NCBI GenBank assembly: GCA_964503595.1
Contig: CAZDAM010000057.1
Location: 1 to 21,941, forward strand
Direction: 5' to 3'
DNA length: 21,941 nucleotides
Source of the DNA: CAZDAM01 sp964503595
GTDB taxonomy: Bacteria > Muiribacteriota > UBA6191
Below, one piece after another: positions 6,439 through 13,063 of this stretch; the stretch's first letter is position 1, and each line of letters begins with the position of its first letter. Both the position numbers and the translations under genes were made by a program. The notes under the pieces were generated by a model that worked only from the letters and a program-made list of their open reading frames with translations, made no database searches and was not told the origin of the DNA.

Positions 6439-6459
6439 AGTATAGCACCTAGTGCTATA
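6439..6459 (-). promoter_or_regulatory. Operator palindrome and -10 of the toxin-antitoxin locus
   Basis: TATAGCAC (6441-6448), three bases, then GTGCTATA (6452-6459): a perfect 8-3-8 palindrome. On the minus strand it overlaps an extended -10 (TGC-TATACT, hexamer at 6439-6444), so a bound repressor would block the promoter. It is the expected site for antitoxin autorepression. A second, looser pair (GCTATA at 6579-6584, TATAGC at 6593-6598) lies further upstream. The -35 match is poor. Confidence 0.65.
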
Positions 6460-6491
6460 GCTGTTCGATTCAGTACTTCTGTGAGCAGAAC

Positions 6492-6526
6492 AAAAGCAAA
6501 AAGCCCGCAGCCAGAAGACTGCGGGC
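6492..6526 (-). terminator. Rho-independent terminator (distal copy)
   Basis: On the minus strand, GCCCGCAG and CTGCGGGC form a perfect 8-bp stem (6503-6526) around an 8-base loop, followed by TTTTTGCTTTT. It would stop minus-strand transcription before the toxin-antitoxin promoter. Confidence 0.8.
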
Positions 6527-6613
6527 ACCGCTTAGAGCAACCTTCTTCAGGGACACTGTTCAAACCCTGAAAAAAACCGCTATACGCAATACTATAGCAT
6601 TCCTATGAATTTT

Positions 6614-6645
6614 AAAGCAAAAGCCCGCCACAAAAAGTGACGGGC
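6614..6645 (-). terminator. Rho-independent terminator of the ABC-DUF3299 operon
   Basis: On the minus strand, GCCCGTCAC and GTGGCGGGC form a 9-bp stem with one G-U pair (6623-6645) and a TTTTT loop, followed by TTTTGCTTT. It is about 80 bases after the DUF3299 stop codon. Confidence 0.8.
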
Positions 6646-6683
6646 CCGGCTTAGATAGACTTATTCAACCCTTGAAGTTGCCT

Positions 6684-6706
6684 AAATTGATATAATATAT
6701 CATTTC
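6684..6706. promoter_or_regulatory. AT-rich palindrome resembling a Zur/Fur box
   Basis: TGATATA-A-TATATCA (6688-6702) is a perfect 7-1-7 palindrome. Extended to 23 bases it agrees at 19 positions with the gammaproteobacterial Zur consensus as I remember it. It lies 20 bases beyond the DUF3299 stop codon, not in front of any start codon, so a regulatory role is doubtful unless a gene has been lost here. Confidence 0.3.
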
Positions 6707-6726
6707 ATTTTTGGCTTTGCAATGTC

Positions 6727-7440
6727 CTACATCCTGGAATCTTCCTGAGAGACTCGGACTGATGTGGCATCCATGCGATAGATCGAAAGAACGGCCCCAT
6801 CCTGAATATCTGCCCCAATGCGCAGATTCCCGCGGACTTTCAGTGGAATATCTACCAGAAGAGACGAGATTCCCTCAGATATTTTGACGTGAACCCATTC
6901 ATTGATTTTTGGAACAACTCCGAAACAGCACGCCATTGGAGAGGAAACCAGAACAAAACTGATGACCTTGCCATCCTTGAAATCAATCGGAATGATATAG
7001 CCCAGAAGCTCGACTTCCTGATCCCTGTACTGCATTACTTCTTTGGGAAACTGGGCATCCAGATCTCTGGCCCATTCAGCCGCATCCTGCCCTTCCCCGG
7101 GCCCATCCGTCAGCTCATAGGGAAAACCCCCCAGAAGCTCAAAAGAGACAGACGGAACGCCCGAGCCCCCGCTTTCGGGCTGAGGGTGGGCGCTTTGAGC
7201 AGCCTTGAGGCGGGCCGGATTGACCTCGGGCATGGTCGGTTTTGCTTCAGGATCCTGGCTTCTTGCCACAATCACATCCATAGCCGAACTGCTTTTCTCC
7301 GCTGAGGCCTGCGACAGCATCGGCTTTCCCTGAACCGAAACCACAGTTTCAGAAGCCTTCTCGGGCTTTTTTTCCCGGAGGCTTAAAAAAGTTGGTAACG
7401 CGACCACCAGAATCAAAGCCGCCATCATGCGAAAATTCAT
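6727..7440 (-). CDS. Membrane-anchored DUF3299 protein of the ABC operon
   Basis: 237 residues: an N-terminal membrane segment (residues 5-19) and a low-complexity linker to about 95. A DUF3299 domain follows: VSFELLGGFPYEL (98-110), EVELLGYIIPIDF (142-154), the paired cysteines of MACCFGVVPKINEWV (Cys171, Cys172) and a closing LSIYRMDA. Such proteins lie outside the cytoplasmic membrane and accompany a MacB-like ATPase and permease; P. aeruginosa PA4064-PA4066, induced by zinc starvation, is the layout I recall. The vicinal cysteines could bind metal or form a disulfide (inference). The ATG follows GGAG after 20 bases of spacing from the permease stop. It is the last gene of the operon, followed by tandem terminators. 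Confidence 0.8.
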   Translation of the reverse strand: MNFRMMAALILVVALPTFLSLREKKPEKASETVVSVQGKPMLSQASAEKSSSAMDVIVARSQDPEAKPTMPEVNPARLKAAQSAHPQPESGGSGVPSVSFELLGGFPYELTDGPGEGQDAAEWARDLDAQFPKEVMQYRDQEVELLGYIIPIDFKDGKVISFVLVSSPMACCFGVVPKINEWVHVKISEGISSLLVDIPLKVRGNLRIGADIQDGAVLSIYRMDATSVRVSQEDSRM

Positions 7441-7460
7441 GATTCTTTCTCCAAAAATAC

Positions 7461-8726
7461 TCAGGAATGCGCTGCCAGATGATGGGCAACATCCGTGCGA
7501 TAAGCTTTAAAGGCTGGCAAAAACCCGGCCAGTACTCCAATGAGAGTCATCAGAACCGGAGTCACCCCCAGCATAGGATGATATTCCCAGATTTGAATGA
7601 CGACCCCAACCTTGGCCCGAATTACAATCGATGCCAGACCAAGAATCGAGCTTGAAACCAGGAGGCCCAGCAAAGAGCCCAGAAGAGCAATCAGCCCGGA
7701 TTCAATCACAACCGCCGAAAAAACAACCCGGCGTGTCGCCCCCAGTGCCCTCAGGATGGCAAACTCCCGCCGCCTCTCATTCATGGTGTTATAAATGCTC
7801 GCCAGAATCGTGCAGCCGGCCACCAGAACCACCAGCCAGGCCACAACCCTTAAAACCAGAGCCATCCAGCCGAGCTTATCAAACAGATCCGCCATAACCC
7901 CGCCAATCGGCCAAGCCAGCGTTGCTACCTTACCCTGCCGGTTGATCGTCTGATTCAGGGAAAACCCGGACTGGGGATTTTTCAGACGAATCAGGACCGA
8001 GGAAACTTCCTTATGCTCATCCGGGATCATTTCATCCGGACGGGCTTTGTATTCTGACCCAGTCCCCCTTAGAACATGGCCACCCATACGGAAAATTCCC
8101 TCAATCGGAATGAAAATTGCCCGATCGGAAGGGGTATTGGTCGGCTCCAGAATACCGGTAACCACATAATCCTCATCGTGGCGAGCGGACTCATCAAAGC
8201 TCAGACCATGATAAGGCTGAAAGATATCGCCAACCTTAAGTCCTGTGCGCCGGGCCACAAAGGAGCCAATCACAGCCTCCTGACTCATCGCATCAAACAT
8301 GCGATGCCCCTTAGGCAGACGATACACCGGCTGACCCTGAGGATCCTTGGAGTCAAAAAGCTCGAGGGTTGTTCCTACAATATGAAAACCACGGTAGTTA
8401 TCCCCTGTTGCACAGGGAACCGCAGCACTGACCCGAGGGTCTTTCCTGATCTGTTCATAAAGAGCCCAGGGAAGATTTCCAGGGGAGGTTTCAAGATGAA
8501 AAATGGCATTCAAGACCAGCTGAAGCTGGGAACCACGAGCCCCAAGAACCGCATCAAAACCGGTAGCCCCGGAAGTAAAAGCCCGGCGGGACTGCGTTTC
8601 CAGACTGAAAACCGCCATCACAAGGCCGGTGGCCACAGCTACACTTAATAGTGTTACACCCACAGCAACCGCATGCTGAATCAGGGAACGACGAATCATC
8701 AGAATCACTGCGCGCAGGGAGTTCAT
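7461..8726 (-). CDS. FtsX/LolE/MacB-type ABC transporter permease
   Basis: 421 residues with the four-helix FtsX topology. Helix 1 is at about 18-40, a large periplasmic domain (about 45-280) follows, and helices 2-4 lie between about 290 and 408. The cytoplasmic turn NERRREFAILRALGATRRVVF, which docks on the ATPase, follows helix 2. The family moves lipoproteins or other substrates from the outer leaflet or periplasm by mechanotransmission rather than through a membrane channel. It overlaps the upstream ATPase gene by four bases (ATGA), so the two are translated together. It resembles PA4065-like permeases more than LolC/LolE by context (DUF3299 partner), which is inference. It appears full length. 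Confidence 0.9.
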   Translation of the reverse strand: MNSLRAVILMIRRSLIQHAVAVGVTLLSVAVATGLVMAVFSLETQSRRAFTSGATGFDAVLGARGSQLQLVLNAIFHLETSPGNLPWALYEQIRKDPRVSAAVPCATGDNYRGFHIVGTTLELFDSKDPQGQPVYRLPKGHRMFDAMSQEAVIGSFVARRTGLKVGDIFQPYHGLSFDESARHDEDYVVTGILEPTNTPSDRAIFIPIEGIFRMGGHVLRGTGSEYKARPDEMIPDEHKEVSSVLIRLKNPQSGFSLNQTINRQGKVATLAWPIGGVMADLFDKLGWMALVLRVVAWLVVLVAGCTILASIYNTMNERRREFAILRALGATRRVVFSAVVIESGLIALLGSLLGLLVSSSILGLASIVIRAKVGVVIQIWEYHPMLGVTPVLMTLIGVLAGFLPAFKAYRTDVAHHLAAHS

Positions 8727-9403
8727 ACTTCCACCTCCCGGCTGGCCCGGTTCAGTTCCTTGAGATCCACAACCCGATCCAGAATCTCAAGAAGCTCATG
8801 ATCGTGGCTGACCACCAGAAGCCCGGCTCCCGACTCCCGGCATAAATCAGAAATCAGCTGCATTGCCTCCTGGGCTCTTTTGGGATCGAGATTTCCGGTG
8901 GGCTCATCCGCCAGAATCAGACGGGGGCTTCCGGCCAGAGCTCTTGCCAGAGACACCCTTTGCTGCTGGCCTACAGAAAGCTGTCTGGGGAGGTGATCCA
9001 GATGATCTTTCAGACCAACCCGGCTCAGTATTTCAATCGCCCGCCCTTCTTCGGGGCCCTGACTGAAATACATGCCCATCATGACATTCTCAAGAGCACT
9101 CAGCCCCTGAAGCAGATGAAAGGACTGAAAAATACTTCCTATCAGTTTTCCCCTCAGGCGATCCCGGACACTTTCCGGCTGGTTGCTCATGGACTGGGTA
9201 TCCACAACAACAGTGCCCTCATCCTCCCTGAGAACTCCGCTGATAAGATTTAAGAAAGTCGTTTTTCCCGTGCCGGAAGCTCCCTTGAGCCCCACCTGCT
9301 CTCCAGCCTGAAGCTCAAAGGATTCCACATCCACAATGAGCTGTTTTTCTCCGGCAGGAGACACATAGCTTTTCTTCAGTCCCTGAATGCTTAAAAGTGC
9401 CAT
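8723..9403 (-). CDS. LolD/MacB-type ABC transporter ATP-binding protein
   Basis: 226-residue ATPase. Walker A GASGTGKTT (41-49), Q-loop Gln93 in SIFQSF, Walker B LILADE (162-167) plus PTGNLD, and H-loop His200 in VVSHDHE. The signature reads LSVGQ (142-146) instead of LSGGQ: the second position is conservative in some members of this subgroup and the following QQRVSLARAL is normal, so activity is expected. First gene of a three-gene operon with the permease (4-base overlap) and DUF3299 protein. The ribosome site before the ATG is weak. It diverges from the HEAT-repeat gene across 84 bases; no zinc-repressor palindrome is visible in that gap. Confidence 0.92.
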   Translation of the reverse strand: MALLSIQGLKKSYVSPAGEKQLIVDVESFELQAGEQVGLKGASGTGKTTFLNLISGVLREDEGTVVVDTQSMSNQPESVRDRLRGKLIGSIFQSFHLLQGLSALENVMMGMYFSQGPEEGRAIEILSRVGLKDHLDHLPRQLSVGQQQRVSLARALAGSPRLILADEPTGNLDPKRAQEAMQLISDLCRESGAGLLVVSHDHELLEILDRVVDLKELNRASREVEV

Positions 9404-9487
9404 GAGCGCAGGATATCACAGGGATTGCCCCCCAGGCCTGAAGTGGTGCGTTTCGGGTTTTGAAGATGATCCTTTATCCTGTTCGGC

Positions 9488-9949
9488 ATGAACCCATATG
9501 AAGATCTTTTCAATGCAACCCTCAACTGCTTTCAAAAGCATGGAAATCACGAGCAGAGGCAGTGGATTCGGGCACATCTTGAAGATACCCGGTTTCAGGA
9601 AGCCTGCCTTCAGATCTGCAATTCAGATCACTCCGTTTCCATCCGCCGCTGGGCCCATGAAGCCGCTGCCCAGATGAAAGGAGCAGCCTTTTTTGAACTG
9701 ACCCGTCAGGCACTTTCAGACAAGGCCATGACCATTCGCCTGCATACCCTGATTGGAATTGCCGCATCAAAGGAAGAGGAAAGAGTGGAGTGGCTTTTTC
9801 ATCTTCTGGATGATTCATACGGGAGCATTCGACTCAATGCCCTGGAAATTCTGATAGAAAAAAGGCATGATGTGCTGGCCCCTTGCCTGGCCAGACTCAG
9901 AGAAGACCCCAAGACATATGTCCGCAAACGGGTTTTGGCTCTTGGATAG
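9488..9949 (+). CDS. HEAT-like repeat protein
   Basis: 153 residues, cytoplasmic (no signal peptide). Three or four helical hairpins show HEAT spacing: SIRRWAHEAAAQMKG (about 51-65), TIRLHTLIGIAASKEE, SIRLNALEILIEKRH and YVRKRVLALG at the very end. Arg at the start of each inner helix is typical of PBS/HEAT repeats, which bind proteins. The gene ends abruptly in a repeat. Only 13 bases separate it from the glyoxalase gene, so they likely share a transcript. No clear ribosome site precedes the ATG. Confidence 0.7.
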   Translation: MNPYEDLFNATLNCFQKHGNHEQRQWIRAHLEDTRFQEACLQICNSDHSVSIRRWAHEAAAQMKGAAFFELTRQALSDKAMTIRLHTLIGIAASKEEERVEWLFHLLDDSYGSIRLNALEILIEKRHDVLAPCLARLREDPKTYVRKRVLALG

Positions 9950-9962
9950 AAAGGAAACCACC

Positions 9963-10418
9963 GTGGAATATCTGCACACCATGATCCGCATCAAAAACCT
10001 CGATGAATCCCTGGATTTCTTTTGTAACAAGCTGGGACTGGTGGAAACCCGCCGCCATGAAAGCGAAAAAGGCCGTTTCACCCTGATTTTCCTGGCTTCC
10101 CCCAAAAATGCCGAGCAGGCCCAGGCCAACCAGAGCCCCCTGATCGAGCTCACCTACAACTGGCCTGATGAAAACGGAAATGTTGAGGAATATACCGGTG
10201 GCCGCAACTTCGGACATCTGGCCTTCCGGGTTGATGATATCTACGCCACCTGCCAGAAACTGATGGATGCGGGCATCGCCATCAATCGCCCGCCTCGTGA
10301 TGGACACATGGCCTTCATCAAATCCCCCGATGGAATTTCAATTGAGCTTCTGCAGCGGGGGGACTCGCTTCCCCCTCAGGAGCCCTGGGCATCCATGGGA
10401 AATACCGGGAGCTGGTAG
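9963..10418 (+). CDS. gloA: Lactoylglutathione lyase (glyoxalase I, VOC family)
   Basis: 151 residues. Converts the methylglyoxal-glutathione hemithioacetal to S-lactoylglutathione in the cytoplasm. The four metal ligands of the VOC fold are all visible: His5, Glu62 (IELTYNW), His85 (FGHLAFRVDD) and Glu128 (SIELL). GRNFGHLAFRVDDIY and NRPPRDGHMAF are characteristic of GloA. The length is slightly above the E. coli enzyme. The start is set at GTG 9963, seven bases after GAAAGGA. The absence of the long insert of eukaryotic enzymes suggests a nickel-type enzyme (inference). It ends two bases before the stop codon of the oppositely oriented toxin remnant, so a deletion probably ended at this gene's edge. 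Confidence 0.93.
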   Translation: MEYLHTMIRIKNLDESLDFFCNKLGLVETRRHESEKGRFTLIFLASPKNAEQAQANQSPLIELTYNWPDENGNVEEYTGGRNFGHLAFRVDDIYATCQKLMDAGIAINRPPRDGHMAFIKSPDGISIELLQRGDSLPPQEPWASMGNTGSW

Positions 10419-10420
10419 GT

Positions 10421-10630
10421 TCAACGTTTTTTCACCGTGGAAAGAAATTTCAGAATCTCCGGCTCTTCCCGTCCAAAATCAGGGTTTTCCAGTGCTGAAG
10501 ACTCCAGTTCTTCCAGCTGCTTCATTGTCTCATGTGCTGTTTTTCTGCCAAAAAGTCTCTTGCTTACCCTAAAAATTCTTTTCAGATCCTCCTCATAAAC
10601 TGGAGTCCGGAAAATCTTACCCTTCACCAC
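10421..10630 (-). pseudogene. ParE/RelE-type toxin, C-terminally truncated
   Basis: From GTG 10630 (or GTG 10627) the frame encodes 69 residues. KIFRTPVYEEDLKRIF at the start is the usual first strand and helix of ParE/RelE toxins, followed by a helix (KTAHETMKQLEELESSA) and NPDFGREEP, which resembles the family's P-x-x-G-R turn. Normal members run to about 100 residues and finish with two or three beta strands holding functional residues. Here the frame stops after KFLSTVKKR, next to the gloA stop codon, so these strands are missing. It overlaps the antitoxin end by 14 bases, as in a coupled pair. A short but functional toxin is less likely. Confidence 0.6.
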
Positions 10631-10896
10631 GCTCTTCTTGTTCAGCTTCTTCAATGATTTCAGCCATCGAGCGCTCACGATAGTTTCCTGAAGCCAGATC
10701 TTCATAGGAGCGAAGGAGAGAACTCCTGAGATCGTACCTACTCGACCTTTCCATATCCCTCCGGATTAAATCACGGACATATTCGCTTTGATTTTCATAG
10801 AGCCCGTCAGGGCCCTATCAGACTTTGGACATACGTCGCCAAAGGACCTCTAACCTGGACATGAATCCTGGTTTCGTCTGTGCTGTCTCGCGCCAT
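10617..10896 (-). pseudogene. Ribbon-helix-helix antitoxin with a one-base frameshift
   Basis: ATG 10896 has GGAGG six bases upstream. Its frame reads MARDSTDETRIHVQVRGPL, then YVQSLIGP, and stops (TGA). One base out of phase it continues as GPDGLYENQSEYVRDLIRRD, then the acidic tail EEAEQEERGEG, ending at 10617. Removing a single G or C from the GGGCCC run (about 10809-10814) joins them into a 92-residue ParD-like antitoxin: an RHH strand (IHVQV), a helix, G-x-YENQSEYVRDLIRRD and a toxin-binding tail. Either a real frameshift or an assembly error. If the frameshift is real, only the N-terminal ~40 residues are translated, without the second RHH helix. Confidence 0.8.
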
Positions 10897-11127
10897 TTTT
10901 TACCTCCAGATTCTAAAACTCCCTTTCAGAATCCCACCTTTTGTCTCAAAGAAGATCAATCCGTTGAGACAGCCTTGCTTGTGATAGCTTCATGGCCAGT
11001 AAAAGCCCTCTGAAGTACATATGCCTTCCGAAAGCAGAACCTTTTTCACGACAAAATTTGTCTCATAAAACAGGCCTGATTTTTAAGATATACACACCTG
11101 AGACCAAAGCTTGATCTGCTCGGCAAT
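10897..11127. other. Intergenic region with repeated TGTCTCA half-sites
   Basis: No gene seen. TGTCTCAA (10942-10949) and TTGAGACA (10964-10971) form a perfect 8-bp inverted repeat with a 14-base spacer, about 50 bases before the antitoxin start. Further half-sites occur at 11059-11065 (TGTCTCA) and 11099-11104 (TGAGAC). They could be repressor sites for the toxin-antitoxin locus; no terminator for the TPR gene is obvious. Confidence 0.35.
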
Positions 11128-12132
11128 TTAGGGGCGAAACTCACTCACGCGGCGCTCGATGCGACGATCGCGGCGGCGGTAGAAGCCCGAATTATGGCGG
11201 GCATTCGAGTAATAAGGATGCATGGCCAGAGCCTTGGAATAGTGAATTCCTGCCTGTTTGTCTTCCCGGGTAAAGCGCTCCATGACAGCCAGATTATTGT
11301 GATAGACCGGATGACTTTCGTATTCAAGGGCCTTGTGCATATGCCATTTGGCCCGCTCTGTCTGACGCATGTCAAAATAGGCGTTGGCCAGATTGGAATG
11401 CACCACGGAATCCTCATAAAGAAGTTTGAGCGATCGCTCAAAAGCTTCGGCAGCGGAACGGGGATCCTCATCATCAAGGAAGGTCAAACCAAGATTGTTC
11501 CAGGCTGCCCGCAGAGTTGGATCCAGAGCCAGAGCGGCCTGATACATCTTCCTGGCCATGGAAAAATTGCGGAATTCGTAATAGATGTTTCCCAGATTGT
11601 TGAGAGTCTGAGGGTCCTTGGTCTCAATTTCAAGGGCCTCTTCATAGAAACGGATCGCCAGATAAGGCTTTCCCATCTGGTAGTGAATGTCGCCACAGGC
11701 TGAACGGGCCCGCGCATCCTTTGGGTGGTGCCGGGAGGCCTTGGAATACCAGAACAAGGCCGTATCCCAGTCCTTCCGCTCCCGATAGATGTCCCCAAGG
11801 CCCATCATCGCAAAATAGGACTCGGGATCATTGTGATGAGCCCTTCGGTAGAAACCTTCCGCATCTCCTAGGGATTTATCAAAATACAGGTAAAGGTGCC
11901 CCAGCTTATTGTAAAGACGGGTCTGATCCGGGCAGCCTTCCGGAACTTCATGCAGGGCGTTGAAAACGGACTGAAAAGCCGAGGGCCATTCTTCTTCATA
12001 GAGATGAAAGAGAGAGCGCTCCTCCCAGTAGTGCATTTCTCCCCTCTGATCCGGACTCAGACGGCAGCGAGGTTCCTCGATTTTGTATGCCATGAGGGAA
12101 TTCACAAGAATTACAAAGAGAAGAATGCGCAT
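11128..12132 (-). CDS. Secreted tetratricopeptide repeat protein
   Basis: 334 residues. Signal peptide (MRILLFVILVNSLMA), then at least six TPR units from about residue 70 to 310. Clear examples are AMMGLGDIYRERKDWDTALFWY, SACGDIHYQMGKPYLAIRFYEEAL, NNLGNIYYEFRNFSMARKMY, NNLGLTFLDDEDPRSAAEAF and SNLANAYFDMRQTERAKWHM. The final ~20 residues are very arginine-rich (RRRDRRIERR). Periplasmic TPR proteins usually organise envelope assembly or secretion complexes. No catalytic domain is present. TTGCAT and TAATTT about 17 bases apart upstream could be its promoter. It is divergently oriented from the small membrane protein gene. Confidence 0.88.
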   Translation of the reverse strand: MRILLFVILVNSLMAYKIEEPRCRLSPDQRGEMHYWEERSLFHLYEEEWPSAFQSVFNALHEVPEGCPDQTRLYNKLGHLYLYFDKSLGDAEGFYRRAHHNDPESYFAMMGLGDIYRERKDWDTALFWYSKASRHHPKDARARSACGDIHYQMGKPYLAIRFYEEALEIETKDPQTLNNLGNIYYEFRNFSMARKMYQAALALDPTLRAAWNNLGLTFLDDEDPRSAAEAFERSLKLLYEDSVVHSNLANAYFDMRQTERAKWHMHKALEYESHPVYHNNLAVMERFTREDKQAGIHYSKALAMHPYYSNARHNSGFYRRRDRRIERRVSEFRP

Positions 12133-12207
12133 GGCCTGTCTATCGAATCCATGCTGGAAGTAAAATTAGTTTTTACCAGAAGTCCATGCAATTCCATGCC
12201 GGGAAGT

Positions 12208-12237
12208 TTGACAAAATTACTGTACGACCGATATAAC
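12208..12237 (+). promoter_or_regulatory. Strong sigma-70-like promoter, leaderless placement
   Basis: TTGACA (12208-12213, perfect), 18-base spacer, TATAAC (12232-12237). Only eight bases separate it from the ATG of the small membrane protein gene, so the transcript would begin at or just before the start codon. Confidence 0.65.
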
Positions 12238-12245
12238 TTGTGGAT

Positions 12246-12401
12246 ATGACTCAGGAACTACTGACTCTTTGTGCCTGGCTTAGAGATGTCACCGTTATTT
12301 TCGTTGCTGTTCTGGTGACCGCCCTTTTGCAGCTTCTGATCCTAAGAAAACTGAAGATCAAGGCAGATCACAAGGCCCAGCACTCTCACCAGCGCTCGTA
12401 A
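12246..12401 (+). CDS. Small single-helix membrane protein (51 residues)
   Basis: An ATG frame of 51 residues: a short acidic-polar start, one hydrophobic helix (about residues 15-33, TVIFVAVLVTALLQLLIL), then a basic tail RKLKIKADHKAQHSHQR. The positive tail after the helix predicts N-out, C-in topology in the inner membrane. Support for it being real: a perfect -35 and near-perfect -10 placed immediately upstream, a clean helix, and charge asymmetry. Against: no ribosome site (a leaderless message would not need one) and a 16-base convergent overlap with the next gene. The composition recalls small membrane regulators or DUF948/YtxH-like proteins, but no family is claimed. Confidence 0.6.
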   Translation: MTQELLTLCAWLRDVTVIFVAVLVTALLQLLILRKLKIKADHKAQHSHQRS

Positions 12402-12940
12402 GATTTTCCCTGAAGCCACAGGCGATCTTCAGAAATCCTCACCCAGTCCAGCCTGTTGAAGTTCAGATCCAGAACCGGGATCTGGAAGGCTCTGACGATT
12501 TCCCGGTGAGCCTCCAGAAGGGCTTCCATTCCGTACTGGATTTCGCCTTCAAGATTTATAATCAGGTATTCTCTGCTGGCTTCAAAGCGCAGCTTCTGGC
12601 GGTGAAAGCTACCGGAAAAGCGATTCATCAGACTGGTATTCTCAGGAGTTCGGGGAATCAGAAGAGTTGCCCGATACCCTGGTCCTTCCTGATACAGAAG
12701 ATCAGAAGGGAGCATGATTTTTAGATGATTCTGATGATGGATCATACGCAGGGGAAGACTCGCCAAAGCCGGAACCAGGGCCCGGGTTCCCTGAAGCGGA
12801 AAGGGGCCTGAAACCACTTCGATCTCTTTCAGGAAAGGAGTGAAGCGCAAGGGGCTGGGACTTAAGGCATTCTGAAGAAAAAGACGCAGATTCTGTCCCT
12901 CACTCAGACCACAGAAAAAAAGCAGAAGCAAAAGACGCAT
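12386..12940 (-). CDS. Secreted protein of unknown function
   Basis: 184 residues when started at ATG 12940, which places the hydrophobic signal peptide (RLLLLLFFCGLSEG) at the N-terminus; ATG 12952 is an alternative and longer starts would bury the signal. The mature part alternates hydrophobic and polar residues like a beta-rich domain: LRFTPFLKEIEVV, ATLLIPRTPEN, LRFEASREYLIINLEG, VLDLNFNRLDWVRI. The end of the sequence (LNFNRLDWVRISEDRLWLQG) recalls cell-wall amidase or LysM-accessory closing strands, but not enough to name a family. It stands alone: convergent with the small membrane gene and divergent from the acidic membrane protein. Confidence 0.65.
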   Translation of the reverse strand: MRLLLLLFFCGLSEGQNLRLFLQNALSPSPLRFTPFLKEIEVVSGPFPLQGTRALVPALASLPLRMIHHQNHLKIMLPSDLLYQEGPGYRATLLIPRTPENTSLMNRFSGSFHRQKLRFEASREYLIINLEGEIQYGMEALLEAHREIVRAFQIPVLDLNFNRLDWVRISEDRLWLQGKSYERW

Positions 12941-13063
12941 CGTGCAAAGCATCGGGAATTTTGGCGGGAATTGTAGTAAATCGGTTAAAGTTTCCCATTC
13001 AGATGCAAGTTCAGAGCTCAAGAGCCTGAAGATTCCCTGATTTTAGCCGATGCAAGCAGCAAT

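Larger units (their letters stand above)
6492..6676. repeat. Two diverged copies of a terminator-containing module
   Basis: Copy 1 (6492-6571) and copy 2 (6614-6676) share the order AAGCAAAA, GCCCGC hairpin, C-x-GCTTAGA, then TTCAA-CCC-TGAA. The hairpin arms and loop differ, and copy 2 lacks about a dozen bases. The conservation outside the hairpin suggests duplication rather than chance. Copy 1 contains an extra 7-bp inverted repeat (TTCAGGG 6546-6552, CCCTGAA 6565-6571). Confidence 0.6.

Noticed and set aside
6546..6571. Inverted repeat TTCAGGG/CCCTGAA as a terminator
   Set aside because: On the plus strand it is followed by A, not T, and on the minus strand the T run precedes the stem; kept only as part of the repeat.
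8076..8648. A 190-residue plus-strand frame opposite the ABC permease
   Set aside because: Antisense shadow of a recognised gene; no protein-like features or start signal.
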